From: Gp6-AA40 sp035649635
GTDB taxonomy: Bacteria; Acidobacteriota; Vicinamibacteria; Vicinamibacterales; UBA2999
Direction: 5' to 3'
Assembly: GCA_035649635.1 (NCBI GenBank)
Contig: DASRJE010000055.1
Span: 1-64,000 of the forward strand
Length of the DNA stretch: 64,000 bases
The notes under the pieces are model-generated. The model saw nothing but the letters and a program-made list of their open reading frames with translations, did not search any database and was not told the DNA's origin. Below are positions 27,342 to 36,003 of this stretch, piece by piece (positions within the stretch are counted from its first letter, which is position 1; each line of letters starts with the position of its first letter). The position numbers and the translations under genes are program-made.

Positions 27342-29708
27342 GTGACCGAAGCAAGCAGTTCAGCGCTTCGACCCGGCACCAGGGTCGTGATCCGGTTCGC
27401 CCGTCGTGCGGGCCTTCTGGCGCTTTTCATTCTCACCGCCCTCCTCGGCACGCTTGGCGGGCTGGTGTTCGTCTATGCCGACGACGTCACCGCCATCAGT
27501 GCGCTCGACGATTACAAGCCGAGCACGATCACTCGCCTGATGGCCTCTGATGGTCAGCAGATTGGCGAGTTCGCCACCGAACGGCGCGTGGTCATTCGCT
27601 ACGAGGACATCGCGCCCGTCTTGCGTCAGGCGATCATCGCCAGCGAGGACGCGGAGTTCGAGAGTCACTTCGGCATCAGTGTCTCGCGCCTCGTCGTCAC
27701 CGCCATCCGTGACCTTGGCACCGGCCATCGCATGCGCGGCGCGAGCACGATCACCCAACAGGTCGCGCGGATGCTCTTCCTGCAGGATTACATGCGCGGC
27801 GGCGTGTTCGCGCGCTCCGGCACCGAAGGCCTGGAGCGCAAGATCAAGGAATGGATGATTGCCTTCCAGCTCGAGAAGCGCTACACGAAGCACGAGATCC
27901 TCGCGTTCTACGCGAATCACGTCCCGCTGGATCACGGCGCTTACGGCGTGGAAGCGGCGGCTCGGATGTATTTCGATAAACCGGCGAAGGATTTGTCGCT
28001 CGAAGAAGCGGCCTCGATTGTGGCCATCATCCCCACCCCTTCGCGGCTGAGCCCCTTCAGGAATCCCGAACAGAACCTGGCGCGACGCAATACCTACGTG
28101 CTCCGCCGCATGTCCGAAGAGGGGTACATCACGGGGGCGGAAGCCGCCGAAGCCGCAAAGCGCCCGCTCGTCCTTCAAGGGCAGCCCGCGGCCACTCAGT
28201 CGATCGCGCCCTATTTCGTCGAGGAGATTCGCAAGGTCCTGGAGCAGAAGTACGGCGCTGACGCTCTGTATCAAGCCGGGCTCCGCGTGCAGACAACACT
28301 CGACGTGAAGCTGCAGGAAGCAGCCAATCTCGCTCTCGATCGCGGATTGCGACGCATCGACAAACGACGAAGCGGCTATCGCAAGCCGGCGCACAACGTC
28401 GTCGCCGAGGGCAAAGACATCGCGGCGTTTCGACACGAGCGTTGGTCTCAGGCCATCCTCGCCGGGGACATCGTTCCGGCCGTCGTCACGTTCGTGCCCG
28501 CACCCAAGGAGCGCGGCAACGCGCGCGTGCGGATCGGCAGCCACGAAGTCGAACTCGCCGCCTCCGCATTTCAATGGACGCGCCGCACCGCCGCTTCGAG
28601 CCTGTTCAAGGTCGGAGATCTGATCGAGGTCGAGGTGCGCCAACTCGATGGCAACGCCCCGAAGGTGCTCGTGCTCGAGCAATCGCCCCTGGTCGAGGGA
28701 GCGTTGCTCGCAATCGACAACGAAACCGGTCAGGTTCGGGCACTGGTCGGAGGCTTCGACTTCACGCGGAGCAAGTTCAATCGTGCAACGCAGGCGCGGC
28801 GGCAAGTAGGTTCTCTGTTCAAGCCCATCGTCTACACCGCCGCCATCGATCGTGGCTTCACTCCAGTCTCAGTCTTCGTCGACGAACCTGTGTCGTATGA
28901 GCCGGGTCCGAATCAGCCGCCGTATGAGCCGCTCAATTACGACCGGAAGTTCGAAGGACCCGTGACGCTGCGTCATGCGCTCGAAGACTCGCGCAATATC
29001 CCGGCGGTCAAAGCCATGGCCGAAGTCGGTCCAACGGAAGTCGTTCGCTACGCCAAACAGTTTGGCTTCAAGGGCGACTACCAGCCGTTCCTCTCTCTGG
29101 CCCTGGGCGCGGCAGAGGCCACCCTCGTCGAGGTCACGAGCGCGTACTCGGCGTTCCCCAATCGCGGCGTTCGCATGGATCCCTACTCGATTGTGTCGAT
29201 TGCCGACCGCGAAGGAAACGTCCTCGAGGAGACGCGACCCACTGGACATGAAGCCATCAGGGCCGATACCGCCTTCGTGATGACGAACCTGCTGCGCGGC
29301 GTCGTGTTGCACGGCACGGGAGAAGCGGCCAAGGCTCTCGATTGGCCTCTCGCTGGAAAGACCGGGACGATGGACGAATACACCGACGCCTGGTTCGTCG
29401 GCTTCGATCCGAAGATTACGGTGGGTGTCTGGGTCGGCTACGACGAGAAGAAGCCGCTCGGCAACGGGGAGACCGGCGCACAGGCTGCGCTTCCGATCTG
29501 GATGGATTTCATCCACGCCTACATCGAGGCGCACGGAGACCGCAACGCGCCTCCCACATTCGACGCGCCCGGCAACATCGTGTTTGTTACGTTGGATTCA
29601 GGGCTGCCCGAAGCCTTCATCAACGGGACACAACCGGCTGGCATGATTCCACTGGATCCCGCGGCCCAGCCGGTCACCCCCGTCGCAACTCCGCCCGCCG
29701 TCGAGTAA
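27342..29708 (+). CDS. class A penicillin-binding protein (PBP1a type)
   Basis: 788 residues from GTG 27342 (weak ribosome site). A membrane anchor (LALFILTALLGTLGGLVFVY) is followed by glycosyltransferase family 51, with catalytic Glu102 in SEDAEFESHFG and RGASTITQQVARMLFL. The transpeptidase has Ser491-x-x-Lys494 (GSLFKP), an SRN motif (DSRN) and KTG (673-675, AGKTGT). It polymerises and cross-links peptidoglycan in the periplasm. All catalytic motifs are intact. The C-terminal end is Pro/Val-rich. Divergent from dnaK. Confidence 0.92.
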   Translation: MTEASSSALRPGTRVVIRFARRAGLLALFILTALLGTLGGLVFVYADDVTAISALDDYKPSTITRLMASDGQQIGEFATERRVVIRYEDIAPVLRQAIIASEDAEFESHFGISVSRLVVTAIRDLGTGHRMRGASTITQQVARMLFLQDYMRGGVFARSGTEGLERKIKEWMIAFQLEKRYTKHEILAFYANHVPLDHGAYGVEAAARMYFDKPAKDLSLEEAASIVAIIPTPSRLSPFRNPEQNLARRNTYVLRRMSEEGYITGAEAAEAAKRPLVLQGQPAATQSIAPYFVEEIRKVLEQKYGADALYQAGLRVQTTLDVKLQEAANLALDRGLRRIDKRRSGYRKPAHNVVAEGKDIAAFRHERWSQAILAGDIVPAVVTFVPAPKERGNARVRIGSHEVELAASAFQWTRRTAASSLFKVGDLIEVEVRQLDGNAPKVLVLEQSPLVEGALLAIDNETGQVRALVGGFDFTRSKFNRATQARRQVGSLFKPIVYTAAIDRGFTPVSVFVDEPVSYEPGPNQPPYEPLNYDRKFEGPVTLRHALEDSRNIPAVKAMAEVGPTEVVRYAKQFGFKGDYQPFLSLALGAAEATLVEVTSAYSAFPNRGVRMDPYSIVSIADREGNVLEETRPTGHEAIRADTAFVMTNLLRGVVLHGTGEAAKALDWPLAGKTGTMDEYTDAWFVGFDPKITVGVWVGYDEKKPLGNGETGAQAALPIWMDFIHAYIEAHGDRNAPPTFDAPGNIVFVTLDSGLPEAFINGTQPAGMIPLDPAAQPVTPVATPPAVE

Positions 29709-29927
29709 TCAGCGGTGGGTGGGGTGCCTCTTCCGCCAGATGACGTAGCCTTCGTATCCGCCAAGGCTGACGACGGCAAGAACCGCGACTAATGCAAGCA
29801 CCTGTAAGGGATAAAAGAACGCAGCGAAGAGAAGCGGAATAGCCAGCAGGCCATTCATCATCACCAGGGAAAGCCCACCGTCCATGCTGACCAGGTCGTT
29901 CCAGTAACGACGCAGGAGTGCAATCAT
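29709..29927 (-). CDS. 72-aa two-helix membrane protein, cassette copy 2
   Basis: ATG at 29925-29927 follows GGAGGG by five bases. The protein starts RRYWNDLVSMDGG, has two hydrophobic helices (residues about 19-38 and 41-60) joined by YPLQ, then GYEGYVIWRKRHPTH. It is 53/72 identical by eye to the neighbour at 30316-30534. No family is recognised. The basic C-terminus suggests a cytoplasmic tail. It has its own promoter and a leader conserved with the other copy. Its stop codon directly adjoins the end of the PBP gene. Confidence 0.72.
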   Translation of the reverse strand: MIALLRRYWNDLVSMDGGLSLVMMNGLLAIPLLFAAFFYPLQVLALVAVLAVVSLGGYEGYVIWRKRHPTHR

Positions 29928-30083
29928 CGAGACCCTCCGGTCGTGGTCATCGGCTCGTTCGGAGGTGTCAGGGTGAGACCTCTGGCCTCAGGCTGGCAGA
30001 TCTGGACGCGCCGGTTAAAGGATACGGCGACGCGGCGACGCTATTTCAAGGGCACTATACGGCCCAGCCTGTCGCGTTGGCAA
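29928..30083 (-). promoter_or_regulatory. promoter and structured leader of cassette copy 2
   Basis: On the minus strand TTGCCA (30083-30078), 18 bases, TATAGT (30059-30054), then a leader of about 120 bases. It contains a hairpin TGAGGCC-AGA-GGTCTCA, then CCTCCG, which can pair with the CGGAGG that is the Shine-Dalgarno of the gene. Hairpin and anti-Shine-Dalgarno are both conserved in the other copy. Confidence 0.65.
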
Positions 30084-30101
30084 GCAAAAAGCCGATGGCG
30101 G

Positions 30102-30272
30102 TTACTGCCGCCGGAGGGCGATCGTTGGATCGAGCCTCGCGGGGCGCCACTCGGGACCACACAGCGCGACAGCACTCACAAAACTGCACAGCGTCGCCAT
30201 GCCAGCGACGATCGCGAAGACAAACGACGCGGGGTCAAGGTAGTCAGACCGAAGCTTGATCAAACCGACATT
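30102..30272 (-). pseudogene. relic of an ADOP-type permease, C-terminal piece
   Basis: The minus-strand frame reads VGLIKLRSDYLDPASFVFAIVAGMATL and ends GPEWRPARLDPTIALRRQ. That is the pattern of the last membrane helix and the ARRA-RVDP-ALR tail of acidobacterial duplicated orphan permeases (FtsX-like). Most of the gene is absent, so it cannot function alone. It lies between the two 72-residue cassettes. The order with the upstream relic fits one permease broken up by cassette sequence. Confidence 0.6.
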
Positions 30273-30277
30273 TCCAC

Positions 30278-30302
30278 GGCGGGTCTGGAGACCCGCCGCT
30301 AC
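30278..30302. repeat. GGCGGGTCT palindrome with CTAC foot inside the cassette region
   Basis: GGCGGGTCT (30278-30286) and AGACCCGCC (30289-30297) form a perfect nine-base stem with a two-base loop, followed by CTAC (30299-30302). It lies between the downstream end of cassette copy 1 and the permease relic, and may end copy 1 transcription. Confidence 0.7.
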
Positions 30303-30315
30303 CTTGTGCAAGAAC

Positions 30316-30534
30316 TCAAATATGGGTGGGATGCCGCTTACGCCACATCACGAAGCCCTCGTATCCGGCGAAGCTGAGCACGGCGAGGATCACGACGAAC
30401 ACCAGCACTTGTAAGGGATAGAAAAAGGCAGCCATGACGAGCGGAATAGCCAGCAGGCCGTCCATCATGAGCAGAGCAAGACCACCGTCAAAACTCACAA
30501 GGTCGTTCCAGTAACGACGCGAGGATGTAATCAT
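30316..30534 (-). CDS. 72-aa two-helix membrane protein, cassette copy 1
   Basis: ATG at 30532-30534 follows GGAGGT by five bases. The sequence has RRYWNDLVSFDGG, GLLAIPL, AAFFYPLQVL, GYEGFVMWRKRHPTH. Same length as its paralogue at 29709-29927; differences are mostly conservative and cluster in the helices. Two membrane helices with a short polar loop are predicted. Function is unknown; small paired membrane proteins can be toxins, transporter modulators or stress peptides, but nothing here decides. It has its own promoter and leader. Confidence 0.72.
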   Translation of the reverse strand: MITSSRRYWNDLVSFDGGLALLMMDGLLAIPLVMAAFFYPLQVLVFVVILAVLSFAGYEGFVMWRKRHPTHI

Positions 30535-30685
30535 CGTGGACCTCCGATCTCGTAGCGACCGGCCCGTTCGGAGGTGTTAGGGTGAGGCGTGTGACCTCAG
30601 GCTGGCAAATCTGGACGCGCCGACCGAAATGGAGACGCTACAACGCTTTCAAGGCCACTATACGGCTCGGTGGGTCGAATCGCAA
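30535..30685 (-). promoter_or_regulatory. promoter and structured leader of cassette copy 1
   Basis: On the minus strand TTGCGA (30685-30680), 17 bases, TATAGT (30662-30657), then a leader of about 120 bases. It has hairpin TGAGGT-CACAC-GCCTCA and CCTCCGA, able to pair with TCGGAGG at the Shine-Dalgarno. Stem changes relative to copy 2 keep pairing (C-G to U-G, G-U to G-C). The -10 region overlaps codons of the upstream permease relic. Confidence 0.65.
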
Positions 30686-30850
30686 GCCGAAGCGGAACTG
30701 CCAAGACTGAGCCGCGGTTGGGTCGACGACCGACTGACTAAGTGTGGCGAACACGCCGAACGACGCGAGTGTCAGCGCGATCAGCTCGAGCAGGCCGAGT
30801 GTCCAGGCGCTGAATCGCCAGTAGTCAGGAGTAATCGATTCGACTGATCT
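30638..30850 (-). pseudogene. relic of an ADOP-type permease, middle piece
   Basis: The minus-strand frame reads SITPDYWRFSAWTLGLLELIALTL then ASFGVFATLSQSV and FRFGLRFDPPSRIVALKAL, stopping at 30638. It aligns by eye to the FtsX-type core of ADOP permeases (F--WLLG-F---AL-LA--G-YG-L-YSV, then REFGIR-ALGA---RIV-LVL). Upstream there is an in-frame stop and no start. It is decayed and cannot be translated as a transporter. Confidence 0.55.
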
Positions 30851-30874
30851 TCAGGTCGTGCAGCACGATGCTCC

Positions 30875-32012
30875 CTAGTCGCTGTCGTCGGCGGGAGCCG
30901 CGGTCCCAAGCGTACCGCTGGCCTTCTGCATCAGATACGTCTTGATGAACTGGTCGAGGTCGCCATCGAGCACACGGTGGACGTCGCCGACCTCCACCTT
31001 CGTGCGGTGGTCCTTGATCATCTGGTAAGGCTGCAGCACGTAGCTCCGGATTTGACTGCCAAAGGCGATGTCACGCTTTTCACCACCGAGCTGCTCCAGC
31101 TTGGCCTGCTGCTCCTTCTGTTTGAGATCGAAAAGGCGCGCCTTGAGCACCTTCATCGCCTGTGCGCGGTTCTTGTGCTGCGATCGCTCGTTCTGGCACG
31201 ACACGACGATGCCAGTCGGCAGGTGCGTGATTCGGACCGCGGAATCGGTGACGTTTACGTGCTGACCGCCAGCGCCGCTCGAGCGATAGGTGTCGACTCG
31301 CAGGTCCTTCTCCTCGATTTCGAGGTCGACGTCCTCGGGAAGCTCAGGCCAGACGAAAACCGACGCAAACGATGTGTGCCGTCGCGCCGCTTGATCGAAC
31401 GGAGAAATGCGAACCAGTCGATGGACCCCGGCTTCTGCAGCCATCAGTCCGTATGCGTAGTCCCCCATCATCAACACCGTGGCGCTCTTGATGCCTGCCT
31501 CGTCGCCATCCTGGTAATCGATGATGTCGCGCTTGAAGCCTCGACGTTCGGACCACTTCAGGTACATGCGCAAGAGCATCTCTGCCCAGTCCTGCGATTC
31601 GGTCCCGCCCGCGCCAGGGTGGATGGTCACGATCGCATTCGTTCGATCGTGTTCACCGCCGAGCATCTTCTTGGTCTCGGCCGCTTCGACTTCCTGACGC
31701 AATTCCTGGAGACCACGTGTAACGTCCGCGGTCACGTCCTCCCCGGACTCTGCCCATTCGAAGAGTACGTTCAGGTCATCGCTTCGCCGCTGCAGCGACC
31801 TGAGCAACGTGAGGTCGTCTTCCACCCGCCGGCGCCGCTGCATGACCTTTTGCGCCTCGGACTGGTTACTCCAGAACGACGGGTCGGCGATCGTCTTTTC
31901 GATGTCAGCTAGTTGTTGGTCGGGGCGAGCCGCTTCAAAGATGCCTCCGAAGCTCGAGGGATCTTCGATTGAGGTCATCATGCTGGCGGATCACTTCGTC
32001 GTCGAGCGCCAC
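30875..32012 (-). CDS. prfB: peptide chain release factor 2, with programmed +1 frameshift
   Basis: RF2 with the GGQ loop (SSGAGGQHVNVTDSAVR) and the class-I release factor core. The zero frame from GTG 32012 (AAGGAG six bases upstream) reads 25 codons and hits TGA at 31937-31935. The site is CGGAGG-CAT-CTT-TGA, the classic prfB shift site. Slipping +1 on CTT joins GAA and continues for 353 codons, about 378 residues in all. RF2 reads UAA/UGA and so controls its own synthesis. An unshifted ATG at 31981 would give a truncated N-terminus. Confidence 0.92.
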
Positions 32013-32021
32013 GTACATCTC

Positions 32022-32120
32022 CTTAGGCTTTGCACCAAGAACCTTGCACCTGCAACCTTGCACCTTGCACATCGTACTTCGTACTTTTGACCTTACTTTT
32101 GACCTTTGACTCTTGACCTT
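32022..32120. repeat. heptamer array GGTCAAA/GGTGCAA between lnt and prfB
   Basis: Read on the minus strand, about fourteen units (GGTCAAA, GGTCAAG, AGTCAAA, AGTACGA, TGTGCAA, GGTGCAA) run from the 3' end of lnt to the prfB ribosome site. The first units encode the last ten or so Lnt residues (QRSRVKGQK) and its TAA. Unit type matches the array at 53395-53500. Confidence 0.85.
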
Positions 32121-33559
32121 TGACCTCCTGAAACCACTGCAATGAGCGTCAGCGCAATTGCGACGTACGCAACCACGTCTCCGATCTGCGAGTAGATCGT
32201 GCGCCCTGTGAGCAACCGCGCCTCCACCACGAGCCCGACCTGTTCAAAGATAGCCGAAGCCTGCACAATTCGTCCGTACGGATCGACCACGCCGCTGATT
32301 CCCGTGTTCGCCGAACGGGCCAGGTATCGGCCTTCTTCGATCGCGCGCATCGATGCCATCTCGAAGTGCTGATAGGGCGCCGACGAGGTGCCGTACCAGC
32401 CGTCGTTGGTGACCGTTGTCAGCAATTGGCTCCCTTGCAGCACGGCCTCACGCATCAACGAGGGGAAGACGACTTCGTAGCAAATCGCCGTGCTGGTCGG
32501 ATGGCCGTTGACCGGCAGCATCACGACGCTGTCGCCGGCGGTGAAGGGCAGGAATCGTTTGACGAGCGGGGCCGCGAAGGTGAGCCATTCCTGCATCGGA
32601 AAGAACTCGCCGAAAGGCACGAGATGGATCTTGCGATAGACCGCGACCGTGTTCCCATCCGGACCGAGGAGAAACGCAGCGTTGTACATGCGCAACTCGG
32701 GATTTGCCACGATCTGATCGCTGCCGACCAGGATCGGCACCGATACTTCGCGGGCCAACTCCCGGATCGCGGCATCACCCGCCGGATCGTGGCCAAACGT
32801 AAACGGCGTCGATGACTCGGGCCACATGATGTATTCCGCTCCTCGACGCACGGCGTCTCGTGTCATCGCCAGATACGTCGTGAAGATCCGCCGCCTCGAT
32901 TGCGGCGTCGGCGACATCTTCTCTTCCTGCGCGACGTTGCCCTGGATCAGCCCGACGCGGATAGGCATGCCCTCGCGCGTCAGCGATCCGTCTGCGACAC
33001 GCCAGGAACCCCACACCGCAATGCCGATCAGAAGGACCGCAGTTGCAGAAACGGCGGTCCACCTCGAGCGCCCCGTGCTGAGCAAGGCGAACGCGATCGA
33101 CGCGTTGACGAGCGCGACAAGTGCGGAAAGGCCGTAGACGCCGAACACGCTCGCGATCTGCGCGACCGGCAGCACGGTGACCTGACTGTTGCCAAGCGGC
33201 ACCCACGGGAAGCCGCCAAACAGAAGCCCTCGAAGATATTCAGTCGCGGCCCACGCGGCCGGCGCAACGAACAGTGCGGATCGACCGGCGCGCGGAACTA
33301 AATACGCGAGCACCATCGCGGTCACGGCCGGGTAGACCGCCAAGTAGGTCGCGAGCAGCAGCATCGCGAAGACCGCGAGGAACATGGGCATGCCACCGAA
33401 GACGGCCAGGACGCTGCTGGTCCAGTACACGGTGCCCGCAAAGTAGACGAGCCCTGTCACCAGGCCTAACCAAAATGCGCGGCGGGGAGGCTGTCCTGGC
33501 AAAGGTCCCGGCTGCCCTTTCCAACCGCTCAATGCCAGGAGCAGCGGAACGAGCGCCAC
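32093..33559 (-). CDS. lnt: apolipoprotein N-acyltransferase
   Basis: 488 residues from GTG 33559: multiple membrane helices, then a nitrilase-like domain with catalytic Glu (GAEYIMWPESSTPF), Lys (YRKIHLVPFGEFFP) and Cys (ICYEVVFPSLM). It adds the third acyl chain to lipoproteins at the inner membrane, feeding the Lol system. The frame is open upstream to about 33640 and reads typical Lnt N-terminus (ALSFPRYGHPAFAWVALVPLL). The true start may therefore be a non-standard codon such as CTG at 33638-33640. The C-terminus is encoded by a heptamer array. Confidence 0.92.
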   Translation of the reverse strand: MALVPLLLALSGWKGQPGPLPGQPPRRAFWLGLVTGLVYFAGTVYWTSSVLAVFGGMPMFLAVFAMLLLATYLAVYPAVTAMVLAYLVPRAGRSALFVAPAAWAATEYLRGLLFGGFPWVPLGNSQVTVLPVAQIASVFGVYGLSALVALVNASIAFALLSTGRSRWTAVSATAVLLIGIAVWGSWRVADGSLTREGMPIRVGLIQGNVAQEEKMSPTPQSRRRIFTTYLAMTRDAVRRGAEYIMWPESSTPFTFGHDPAGDAAIRELAREVSVPILVGSDQIVANPELRMYNAAFLLGPDGNTVAVYRKIHLVPFGEFFPMQEWLTFAAPLVKRFLPFTAGDSVVMLPVNGHPTSTAICYEVVFPSLMREAVLQGSQLLTTVTNDGWYGTSSAPYQHFEMASMRAIEEGRYLARSANTGISGVVDPYGRIVQASAIFEQVGLVVEARLLTGRTIYSQIGDVVAYVAIALTLIAVVSGGQRSRVKGQK

Positions 33560-33636
33560 CCAGGCAAATGCCGGATGACCGTAGCGAGGAAAACTGAGCG
33601 CGAGGAACGCGCCTGAGAGAACAGAGAAGGAGTAAC

Positions 33637-34290
33637 TCAGCGGGTGATCCAGGGCTTGAACTGTTCTTCCTTTTCCAGTCGCCGGGCCACGGTCTCCGCT
33701 TCGTGACGGTCACCGTACTTACCGACGCGGACACGGAACACGCGCGGGCCGCTGGACCCCGGCGTTGTCACGAACGAGGGGAATCCCTTCGACGTGAGAC
33801 GGCGAGCGATCGCATCTGCCTCATCTCGCGAGCGAAGCGAGGCGACCTGCACTACGAACCCATTCCCTTTCGGCTCACCGGGATCCACAACCTTCGACGC
33901 GGTGGCAGCGACGGGCGGAGGCTGCACCTTAGGCTCGGCGACCGCGGCCACCGGCGGCGGGGCAACCGATTCGACTGCTGGCTCGGGCGGCGGTTCCGGC
34001 GCCTCGAGCCGTTTCGCGTAGGTCAGTTCCTTGAGATCTTCCTGGCTGGAGACAGGCTCTCCAGAGGAGGCCTTATCCGAGGATGTGCTGAGCGCCTGGG
34101 CCGTTGAAGTGGGATCGACGGTGGGTTCGGTGGTCACCGCTGCGGCGGCTGACGCGCGGGTCGTGTTGACCCCACGTCCTACCATGACGCCACACAAGAA
34201 AATCACGACTGCAGCAACAGTGGCCGTCATGAACATGAAGACCAGCTGTTTACCGTTCAGTTGAATCTCTCGAACGCCCTGATCGGACAT
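33637..34290 (-). CDS. SPOR-domain inner-membrane protein
   Basis: 217 residues: a short cytoplasmic start (GVREIQLNGKQ), one helix (VFMFMTATVAAVVIFLCGVMVG), a Pro/Ala/Val-rich periplasmic linker (about 85-135), and a C-terminal SPOR domain (GFVVQVASLRSRDEADAIARRLTSKGFPSFV to VRVGKYGDRHEAETVARRLEKEEQFKPWI). SPOR domains bind denuded glycan strands at division sites, so a divisome or cell-wall role is likely. The stop overlaps the probable lnt start. Confidence 0.88.
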   Translation of the reverse strand: MSDQGVREIQLNGKQLVFMFMTATVAAVVIFLCGVMVGRGVNTTRASAAAAVTTEPTVDPTSTAQALSTSSDKASSGEPVSSQEDLKELTYAKRLEAPEPPPEPAVESVAPPPVAAVAEPKVQPPPVAATASKVVDPGEPKGNGFVVQVASLRSRDEADAIARRLTSKGFPSFVTTPGSSGPRVFRVRVGKYGDRHEAETVARRLEKEEQFKPWITR

Positions 34291-34353
34291 CAGTTAGGGG
34301 CATTGTACCACGCGTGGGATCGAAGCGCGCACAGAATTTGTGAGCGTTCCGCT

Positions 34354-36003
34354 CTAGCGTGCAGCGAGTCGATCGAGCCGGCGCAGCGCCTCGGTGTCCG
34401 AGGGGTCGCGCTTGACGAGTTTTTCCAACTCGGTCCTCGCCTCGTTCACCATCCCGGCTTTCTCGTAAGCCTCGGCAAGGACCAGGCGAGCCGATACGGT
34501 ATCGCTGCTCCAGATCGAGATCTTCAACGCATCGATCGCATCCTGGAGCCGCCCGCCGCGAAGGTAGATGCGACCAAGAAGCAGATGCGCCTCGTGATCG
34601 TAGGGTGCCAGGTAGACCGCCCGTTGCAGCTCGGAGATCGCTTCGGCATCGCGTTCGCCCTCGAATGCTCGACGCGCCACGTCGAGATGAAACGAGGCCA
34701 ACTGACGCTGATCGCGCTGACCCGCCGCGCCGATCACGTTCTCGACTCGAAGCACGTCTGGAAGACCGAGGTCCATGCGCAGGCGCTCGAGGCCACGCGG
34801 CACCGATCCCGTTGGAGACTTGGCCTCCCACTCCGCGTATACGGACGAAAGCTGCCTCGCGAGATCCTTTTCCCGGCCCGCCTCGGCCTGACTGCCAAGG
34901 GCGGCCAGCGCCACTCCGAGCACGAAGTGAGCGGCGTGGTCGGCGGGGTTGCGCCGCACGGCTTCGCGCAGCCAGCTTGCAGCGGCCGACGCGTCGCCGT
35001 CGAGCCAATACGCGTAGCCGAGGTTGAAGTACGAATCGACACCCTCGAGGCTGGCGGCTTCGTTGAAATACGAAACGGCCCTGGTTCCAGTCTTGTTCTC
35101 TGGCGGCCTGCGAAGCTGCACGACGCCGAGGTTGTTCAGGAGCGTGGCATCCATCTCGTCTGCGTTCAGCTTCGTCAACTCCTCGAACGCCTCTTGGTAC
35201 CGTTTCAACTCCAGCAGAGAAACCGAAGCCAGGAATCGCGCCTGCCGGGCGAAGCGATGTCCAGCGGGAACCTGGCGTACGGCGGCCAGCGCACGATCGT
35301 GCTCGCCGAGATCGTTATAAACATCCCAGACGGCGAGGCGGGCGCGCTGAAGGCCGGGAGCCAGGCGGATCGACTCATTGAGGAACGCGAGCTTGGTCGT
35401 CGGCATCTCGGCGAGCAGTCCCTTGATGAACTGCTCGAAGGCTGCAATCGGAGGGTGACTGTTCTCCAGTTGCGCAGTGGACGTCGGCGAGCCTGGAACA
35501 AGTCGTACAGCGAGACGGTCGTAGATGTCGAAGATGGCGTCGAGCGGACCGCTTTCACTGATCTCGGCTGCTGCCAGGCCGGTATCGAGGAGGATTGCCC
35601 GCGCACGAACAGTGAGCGTGTCACCCTTGAGCGAGAACGTACCCACGATCACCTGCGACGCCCCCACGATCTGACCGACGCGAATGACGGTCGCGTGGCT
35701 CAGCCCGGCGACGACGGGCACACGGAGCAGATCGAAGGCATGCAGCCGTTCATCGCGACGCATGACGGGCATATCGAGCGCCAGCAGGCTGTCGGAAAGA
35801 ATGACGGCCGATCCTTCCCCGAGCCAGTAGCTCCGCGGTTCTCGCGTTTCGGTCTCGAATGGCATGACCAGCACTCGCGATGCCGGCGCGACTGCGGAAG
35901 CGGGGACCGGCACCTGAGAAGCGGAAGCGTTCCCGATCGATATGGTGTTGAGAGTGATGATGGTGCACGCCGAGATCGCCGCGGCGGCCCATCGCCCGGT
36001 CAT
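34354..36003 (-). CDS. secreted TPR-repeat protein with FlgO-like N-terminal domain
   Basis: 549 residues from ATG 36001-36003, which overlaps the upstream stop (ATGA). Signal peptide (AAAAISACTIITLNTISIGNASA), then SRVLVMPFETETREPRSYWLGEGSAVILSDSLLAL. That segment, through VGQIVGASQVIVGTF, is an FlgO/TolB-like nucleotide-free domain. The rest is a long array of tetratricopeptide helices ending DPSDTEALRRLDRLAAR. It is likely a periplasmic scaffold; partner unknown. Translational coupling to the 195-residue gene suggests the two act together. Confidence 0.75.
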   Translation of the reverse strand: MTGRWAAAAISACTIITLNTISIGNASASQVPVPASAVAPASRVLVMPFETETREPRSYWLGEGSAVILSDSLLALDMPVMRRDERLHAFDLLRVPVVAGLSHATVIRVGQIVGASQVIVGTFSLKGDTLTVRARAILLDTGLAAAEISESGPLDAIFDIYDRLAVRLVPGSPTSTAQLENSHPPIAAFEQFIKGLLAEMPTTKLAFLNESIRLAPGLQRARLAVWDVYNDLGEHDRALAAVRQVPAGHRFARQARFLASVSLLELKRYQEAFEELTKLNADEMDATLLNNLGVVQLRRPPENKTGTRAVSYFNEAASLEGVDSYFNLGYAYWLDGDASAAASWLREAVRRNPADHAAHFVLGVALAALGSQAEAGREKDLARQLSSVYAEWEAKSPTGSVPRGLERLRMDLGLPDVLRVENVIGAAGQRDQRQLASFHLDVARRAFEGERDAEAISELQRAVYLAPYDHEAHLLLGRIYLRGGRLQDAIDALKISIWSSDTVSARLVLAEAYEKAGMVNEARTELEKLVKRDPSDTEALRRLDRLAAR

